NCBI RefSeq assembly: GCF_002368115.1
Contig: NZ_AP018316.1
Span: forward strand, 3,112,186-3,176,185
Direction: 5' to 3'
From: Dolichospermum compactum NIES-806
GTDB lineage: Bacteria; Cyanobacteriota; Cyanobacteriia; Cyanobacteriales; Nostocaceae
Length of the DNA: 64,000 bases
Notes under the pieces: generated by a model
What the model saw: the letters and a program-made list of their open reading frames with translations, nothing else
Told to the model about the DNA's origin: nothing
The model's database searches: none
Shown here: positions 59,439-64,000 of the stretch, piece by piece
Numbering within the stretch: the first letter of the stretch is position 1
How the letters are laid out: each line of letters begins with the position of its first letter
Position numbers and translations under genes: made by a program

Positions 59439-62192
59439 ATGGAAACATCTAACCAAAGAATTAGCAATAAAGTTTATGATATCGTTAATCCCCTAGATGC
59501 GATATTTATTCCCAAAACTGTAGCCGTAATTGGTGCTACTGAAAAACCCGGAAGTGTAGGACGAACTTTACTTTGGAACTTAATCACTAATCCCTTTGGA
59601 GGAACAGTTTTTCCGATTAATCCTCACCGTCATAGCGTATTAGGAATTAAAGCTTATCCGACTATTTTTGATGTTCCCGAAAAAATAGATTTAGCCGTTA
59701 TAGTTACACCAGCACAAACTGTACCCCAAATTATATCTGATTGCGTTAATGCTGGAATCAAAGGAGCAATAATTATTTCCGCTGGTTTTAAAGAAGCTGG
59801 AGAAAAAGGTATCGCTTTAGAACAGGAAATTATCCAACAAGCACAAAGAGGAAAAATTAGAATTATCGGTCCTAATTGTTTAGGAGTAATGAATCCAACT
59901 TCTGGTTTAAATGCTACCTTTGCTAGTAAAATTGCGCGTCCGGGAAATGTTGGGTTTATTAGCCAAAGTGGTGCTTTATGTACAGCAATTTTGGACTGGA
60001 GTTTTCAAGAAAATGTAGGTTTTAGTGCCTTTATTTCTATTGGTTCAATGTTAGATATAAGTTGGGGTGATTTAATTTATTATCTTGGTGATGACCACCA
60101 TACTAAAAGTATTGTAATTTATATGGAATCCATTGGGAACGCGCGTTCCTTCCTATCAGCAGCGCGAGAAGTGGCTTTAACAAAACCGATAATTGTGATT
60201 AAAGCTGGTCGGACACCAGCCGCAGCTAAAGCAGCCGCTTCTCACACAGGATCATTAGCAGGAAGTGATGCTGTTTTAGATGCAGCTTTTCGCCGTTGTG
60301 GGGTGTTACGAGTAAATAGTATTTCTGATTTATTTGATATGTCAGAAGTATTAGCAAAACAACCCCGTCCCCAGGGTCCCCGGTTAACAATTTTAACTAA
60401 TGCTGGCGGTCCAGGAGTATTAGCAACGGATACATTAGTTGAAAGTGGGGGAGAATTAGCAGCAATTTCTCCAGAAATAATGACTTCTTTGAATGAAGTT
60501 TTACCACCGCAATGGAGTCATAATAATCCGATTGATATTTTAGGAGATGCTGATCCACAACGTTATACAAAAGCTTTAGAAATTGCGGCACAAGATCCCA
60601 ATAGTGATGGTTTGTTAGTGATTTTAACACCCCAATCAATGACAGATCCTACCCAAATAGCGGCACAATTAAAACCCTACGCACAAATGTCAAATAAACC
60701 GATTTTAGCTAGTTGGATGGGTGGTGCAGATATAGCCGAGGGAGAACAAATTCTTAACAATCAAGGTATTCCCACTTATGCTTATCCTGATACAGCAGCG
60801 CGAGTATTTAGTTATATGTGGAAGTCGAGTTATAACCTGCGTGGTATTTATGAAACTCCGGTTTTACCAACATTAATTTGTGATGTGAATACTCGCAATT
60901 GTGCTAAAGTGGAAAATATTATTCAAGCGGCAAAAATAGCAGGAAGAACAATTCTCACGGAATTTGAATCTAAAGAAATTTTAGCCGCCTACGGTATTCC
61001 TGTGGTGGCTGGTTGCATTGCGGAAACTGTAGATAAAGCGGTTGAATGTGCGGAAAATTTGGGTTATCCGGTGGTTTTAAAACTTTATTCTCAGACAATT
61101 ACCCATAAAACTGATGTGGGTGGTGTGCAATTAAATTTGCAAAATGCGGAATCGGTAAAACGTGCTTTTCAAAATATTGAAACATCGGTAAAAGAGAAAG
61201 CTAAATCTGAAGAATTTCTTGGTGTCATGGTACAGAAAATGATCAAAACTGATGGTTATGAATTGATTATTGGCAGTAGTTTAGATCCGCAATTTGGACC
61301 AGTATTATTATTTGGTGCAGGAGGACAATTGGTAGAAGTTTTTCAAGATAGTGCGATCGCTCTTCCTCCTCTCAATACTACCCTAGCACGACGGATGATG
61401 GAACAAACTAAAATTTACAAAGCTTTGCAAGGAGTCAGAGGCCGGAAAAGTATTGATATTGCTGCTCTTGAACAATTAATGGTTGAATTTAGTCAATTAG
61501 TTGTGGAACAACCTGGAATTAAAGAAATTGATATAAATCCGTTGTTAGCTATTCCTCCTACTCCTATACATCCTGGAGGATTAATTGCTTTAGATGCCAG
61601 GATAGTTTTACATTCTGCTGATATTCAAGAAGGTCAATTACCAAAATTTGCAATTCGTCCCTATCCTAGTCAATATGTTAGTAGTTGGAAATTGGCAAAT
61701 GGCACACCAGTTACGATTCGTCCTATTCGTCCAGAAGACGAACCGTTAATGGTGCAATTCCACAAAACTCTATCAGAAGAAAGTGTTTATTTTCGTTATT
61801 TTCACCTAATTAAATTAAGTCAACGCATTACCCATGAACGACTAACGCGAATATGTTTTATTGATTATGATCGAGAAATGGCTTTAGTGGCAGAATACCA
61901 AAATCCTGATACGGAAAAATCGGAAATATTGGCAGTAGGAAGATTAAGTAAATTACATGAAAATAATGCAGCAGAATTTGCGATGCTAGTAAGTGATAAG
62001 TTCCAATATCAAGGCTTAGGTACAGAACTACTCAGAAGATTATTAGAGGTTGGTAAAAATGAAAAAATTGGTTGTATCTATGCTGATATTTTAGCTGATA
62101 ATTCAGGGATGCAGCGCGTATGTGAAAACCTTGGTTTCCAAATTGGAACTACAAGTGATACAACTGTATTGAGGGCAGAAATTAGATTTTAA
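59439..62192 (+). CDS. ADP-forming acyl-CoA synthetase fused to a GNAT acetyltransferase
   Basis: Fusion of 917 residues. The CoA-binding and succinyl-CoA-ligase-like domains (about 20-460) include AVIGATEKPGSVG, GPNCLGVMNP and the phosphorylated histidine site AAASHTGSLAG (His269). An ATP-grasp domain (about 490-720) has PVVLKLYSQTITHKTDVGG and LFGAGGQLVEVF. The last 170 residues are a GNAT domain (RPIRPEDEPLMVQFHKTLSEE and AEFAMLVSDKFQYQGLGTELLRR). This layout is that of Pat/Acs-type protein lysine acetyltransferases, in which the synthetase part may be catalytic or regulatory. It may acetylate acetyl-CoA synthetase or other enzymes. It is separate from the hox genes but on the same strand. 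Confidence 0.9.
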   Translation: METSNQRISNKVYDIVNPLDAIFIPKTVAVIGATEKPGSVGRTLLWNLITNPFGGTVFPINPHRHSVLGIKAYPTIFDVPEKIDLAVIVTPAQTVPQIISDCVNAGIKGAIIISAGFKEAGEKGIALEQEIIQQAQRGKIRIIGPNCLGVMNPTSGLNATFASKIARPGNVGFISQSGALCTAILDWSFQENVGFSAFISIGSMLDISWGDLIYYLGDDHHTKSIVIYMESIGNARSFLSAAREVALTKPIIVIKAGRTPAAAKAAASHTGSLAGSDAVLDAAFRRCGVLRVNSISDLFDMSEVLAKQPRPQGPRLTILTNAGGPGVLATDTLVESGGELAAISPEIMTSLNEVLPPQWSHNNPIDILGDADPQRYTKALEIAAQDPNSDGLLVILTPQSMTDPTQIAAQLKPYAQMSNKPILASWMGGADIAEGEQILNNQGIPTYAYPDTAARVFSYMWKSSYNLRGIYETPVLPTLICDVNTRNCAKVENIIQAAKIAGRTILTEFESKEILAAYGIPVVAGCIAETVDKAVECAENLGYPVVLKLYSQTITHKTDVGGVQLNLQNAESVKRAFQNIETSVKEKAKSEEFLGVMVQKMIKTDGYELIIGSSLDPQFGPVLLFGAGGQLVEVFQDSAIALPPLNTTLARRMMEQTKIYKALQGVRGRKSIDIAALEQLMVEFSQLVVEQPGIKEIDINPLLAIPPTPIHPGGLIALDARIVLHSADIQEGQLPKFAIRPYPSQYVSSWKLANGTPVTIRPIRPEDEPLMVQFHKTLSEESVYFRYFHLIKLSQRITHERLTRICFIDYDREMALVAEYQNPDTEKSEILAVGRLSKLHENNAAEFAMLVSDKFQYQGLGTELLRRLLEVGKNEKIGCIYADILADNSGMQRVCENLGFQIGTTSDTTVLRAEIRF

Positions 62193-62202
62193 ATGGGGTT
62201 TT

Positions 62203-62310
62203 GAGGCTGTATAGAATAAGATATTCAGAGTATTTGACCGCAGATAAACGCAGATAAACGCGGATGAATTAAGGGATTTCCTGATTCTGTGCAGCTTCAT
62301 ATAAAATTGG
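62203..62310 (+). repeat. Intact copy of the 108-bp dispersed repeat
   Basis: Contains GAGGCTGTATAGAATAAGAT, two ACCGCAGATAAACGC-type units and CCTGATTCTGTGCAGCTTCAT. Related copies lie at 50631-50945 (split by an insertion) and 58843-58885. No gene. Confidence 0.7.
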
Positions 62311-62433
62311 GATGATTCCTATTCCTGAGTAAAAACTTTTCCGCAATTTCTAATTAGGTAGCCGGTAATCTGTTACAGTATTATTCTGTAAATAAAAGCT
62401 ACATAGCATAGATGTTTTTGAATTATGTAACCT

Positions 62434-63846
62434 ATGCCAGCGAATTCCTGTCCTGAAAATGATGCGTATAACGGAAACTCTGATCCCCTTGACTCTATCT
62501 TTACTGACCTATCAGTAGATGAGGAATCAGAAGTAAGGACAGATTCCGGGTCTCTACCACCAAGCCGATTTAAAGGCCGTAGAGGTAAAGCTGCTCTAGT
62601 TTTAACTATAGTCTGGAGTGGCACTATTACCCTGCATTTAGTTTCCTGGGGTTCGATATTTGTCCTGGGACTAACAACAATGCTAGGTATTCATGCTTTG
62701 GGGATTATTTTTGCAAAACCCCGTCACCATTCTCAGGAGATAGAGGGAGATTTGCCTTTTGTTTCTGTGTTGGTGGCTGCGAAAAATGAGGAAGCGGTAA
62801 TTGCCAGATTAGTCAAAAATTTGTGTAATTTGGAATACGGTAATGGTCAATATGAAGTCTGGATTATTGATGATAATAGTACGGACAGTACACCTCAATT
62901 ATTAGCCCAACTCAAGCAGGAATATCAACAACTTAATGTATTTAGGCGTGATCCTGACGCTAGTGGGGGCAAATCGGGGGCGTTAAATCAAGTATTACCA
63001 CTGACAAAGGGAGAGATTATTGCTGTATTTGATGCTGATGCCCAAGTGACACCGGATTTGCTATTACAAATAGTTCCGTTGTTTCAAAAAGATCGGGTAG
63101 GGGCGGTACAAATGCGAAAAGCGATCGCCAATGCTAAGGAAAATTTTTGGACTAAGGGACAAATGGCAGAAATGTTGTTGGATATTTGGTTTCAACAACA
63201 GCGCACTGCTATTGGTGGGATTGGTGAACTCCGAGGTAATGGTCAATTTGTCCGTCGTCAAGCTTTGGCAAGTTGCGGTGGTTGGAATGAGGAAACTATC
63301 ACTGATGATCTGGATTTAACTATCCGGTTACATCTGGATAAATGGGATATTGAATGTGTTTTTCATCCTCCCGTCGAAGAAGAAGGTGTCACCAATGCTA
63401 CAGCCCTTTGGCATCAACGTAACCGTTGGGCAGAAGGTGGTTATCAACGTTATTTAGACTACTGGGATCTCATCCTCAAAAACCGCATGGGGACAAGGAA
63501 AACCTGGGATTTGTTAATCTTTATGGTGACAATGTATATTTTACCGACAGCAGCAATACCAGATATTTTCATGGCGATCGCTCGTCATCGTCCCCCCATG
63601 TTAAGTTCTGTAACTGGCTTATCTTTGGGGATGTCAGTAGTAGGAATGTTTGCCGGTTTAAAGCACGTTCGTTCCGATCAACAATTTAAACCATCTACCT
63701 ATTTAATGGTACTTTTACAAACCCTTCGCGGCAGTTTATATATGTTGCATTGGTTAGTAGTTATGGGTAGCACGACGGCGCGAATGTCCTTCCGACCAAA
63801 ACGCCTCAAATGGGTGAAAACTGTCCATACAGGTGTTGAGAAATAA
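62434..63846 (+). CDS. Membrane-bound family 2 glycosyltransferase
   Basis: Processive-type GT2 enzyme of 470 residues. Residues about 54-93 have two hydrophobic helices. The catalytic domain shows DDNSTD (146-151), FDADAQ (199-204), TDDLDLTIRL (290-299) and QRNRWAEGG (328-336), the D, DxD, (T/E)DD and Q(Q/R)xRW motifs of cellulose- or hyaluronan-like synthases. The C-terminal part has three or four helices (about 360-455) that could form the channel. It makes or extends a beta-linked polysaccharide or glycolipid, but no PilZ or partner is nearby and the sugar is unknown. A terminator follows at 63875. Confidence 0.92.
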   Translation: MPANSCPENDAYNGNSDPLDSIFTDLSVDEESEVRTDSGSLPPSRFKGRRGKAALVLTIVWSGTITLHLVSWGSIFVLGLTTMLGIHALGIIFAKPRHHSQEIEGDLPFVSVLVAAKNEEAVIARLVKNLCNLEYGNGQYEVWIIDDNSTDSTPQLLAQLKQEYQQLNVFRRDPDASGGKSGALNQVLPLTKGEIIAVFDADAQVTPDLLLQIVPLFQKDRVGAVQMRKAIANAKENFWTKGQMAEMLLDIWFQQQRTAIGGIGELRGNGQFVRRQALASCGGWNEETITDDLDLTIRLHLDKWDIECVFHPPVEEEGVTNATALWHQRNRWAEGGYQRYLDYWDLILKNRMGTRKTWDLLIFMVTMYILPTAAIPDIFMAIARHRPPMLSSVTGLSLGMSVVGMFAGLKHVRSDQQFKPSTYLMVLLQTLRGSLYMLHWLVVMGSTTARMSFRPKRLKWVKTVHTGVEK

Positions 63847-63874
63847 GGAAATAAAAACCATAAAGTTTGTAGAG

Positions 63875-63906
63875 TGAAGGATGAATTTTTTATCCTTCAT
63901 TTTTTT
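63875..63906 (+). terminator. Rho-independent terminator of the family 2 glycosyltransferase gene
   Basis: TGAAGGAT (63875-63882) and ATCCTTCA (63892-63899) form a perfect 8-bp stem with a 9-base loop, followed by seven T residues. It starts 29 bp after the stop codon. Confidence 0.87.
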
Positions 63907-64000
63907 GTGATGAATCTTAATATTTATCTTCTTTATCCCCACATCTTGTACACTACTTGCGGTTAAATTAGTAGTGCAGATGGAAAAGACGCTAAAGAAT

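Noticed and set aside
63980..64000. Possible start of the next gene (ATG followed by six codons)
   Set aside because: Seven codons are too few to support a coding call.

Overview
The window looks like chromosomal DNA from a filamentous, probably heterocyst-forming cyanobacterium (Nostocales, Anabaena/Nostoc/Dolichospermum-like). The evidence is a complete allophycocyanin core gene set, a bidirectional NiFe-hydrogenase (hox) cluster, roughly thirty copies of the HIP1 octamer GCGATCGC, AT-rich DNA, many 7-bp tandem repeats in intergenic DNA, and several families of short inverted-repeat elements. No rRNA, tRNA, CRISPR array, transposase or phage gene was seen.

Layout. 1-3.1 kb (minus): an FHA-zinc ribbon-Ser/Thr kinase, cut by the window edge, downstream of a PP2C phosphatase that appears to carry a degenerate kinase-like domain. 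3.2-7.5 kb: a pseudouridine synthase, a Tat-exported phosphodiester glycosidase-like protein and dnaK with a strong terminator. 7.6-8.9 kb: a VapC-type toxin-antitoxin pair beside decayed gene fragments. 9.0-14.4 kb (minus): apcE-apcA-apcB-apcC, the phycobilisome core.

15.2-40.1 kb (minus): a 25-kb exopolysaccharide locus of the Wzx/Wzy type. It holds a Wzc-like polysaccharide co-polymerase/tyrosine kinase, a phosphoglycosyl transferase that starts the glycan, four family-4 glycosyltransferases, a Wzy-like polymerase, a Wzx flippase, nucleotide-sugar enzymes (CapD/PglF-like dehydratase, PglE-like aminotransferase, UDP-uronate 4-epimerase, UDP-sugar 6-dehydrogenase), an AsnB-type amidotransferase, a phytanoyl-CoA-dioxygenase-like enzyme, a FemAB/GNAT-like transferase, a second PLP enzyme, a beta-propeller protein and an exported six-hairpin glycosidase-like protein. 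Together they suggest an acidic polymer begun on a 4-amino or N-acylated diamino sugar. No outer-membrane Wza exporter is visible.

40.6-50.6 kb: ilvN, a BON-domain protein, an alpha/beta hydrolase, infC, a molybdate ABC transporter (modA plus a fused modBC, separated by nested inverted-repeat elements), a BlaI/M56 regulator-protease pair, a truncated KdpD without a histidine kinase, and a universal stress protein. 50.9-59.3 kb (plus): hoxE-hoxF-hoxU-DUF3122-hoxY-CBS-hoxH, then a Uma2 nuclease-like gene, a pentapeptide-repeat gene on the opposite strand, and the maturation protease hoxW. 59.4-63.8 kb: a fused ADP-forming acyl-CoA synthetase/GNAT protein and a membrane family-2 glycosyltransferase.

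The intergenic DNA is unusually structured. It contains at least four dispersed inverted-repeat (MITE-like) families, two of them nested in other repeats. One nested element sits directly upstream of hoxE and another between modA and modBC. The recognised operons are conventional. The least explained material is the amino-sugar branch of the polysaccharide locus, the pseudokinase-phosphatase, the orphan short KdpD and the nested repeats.
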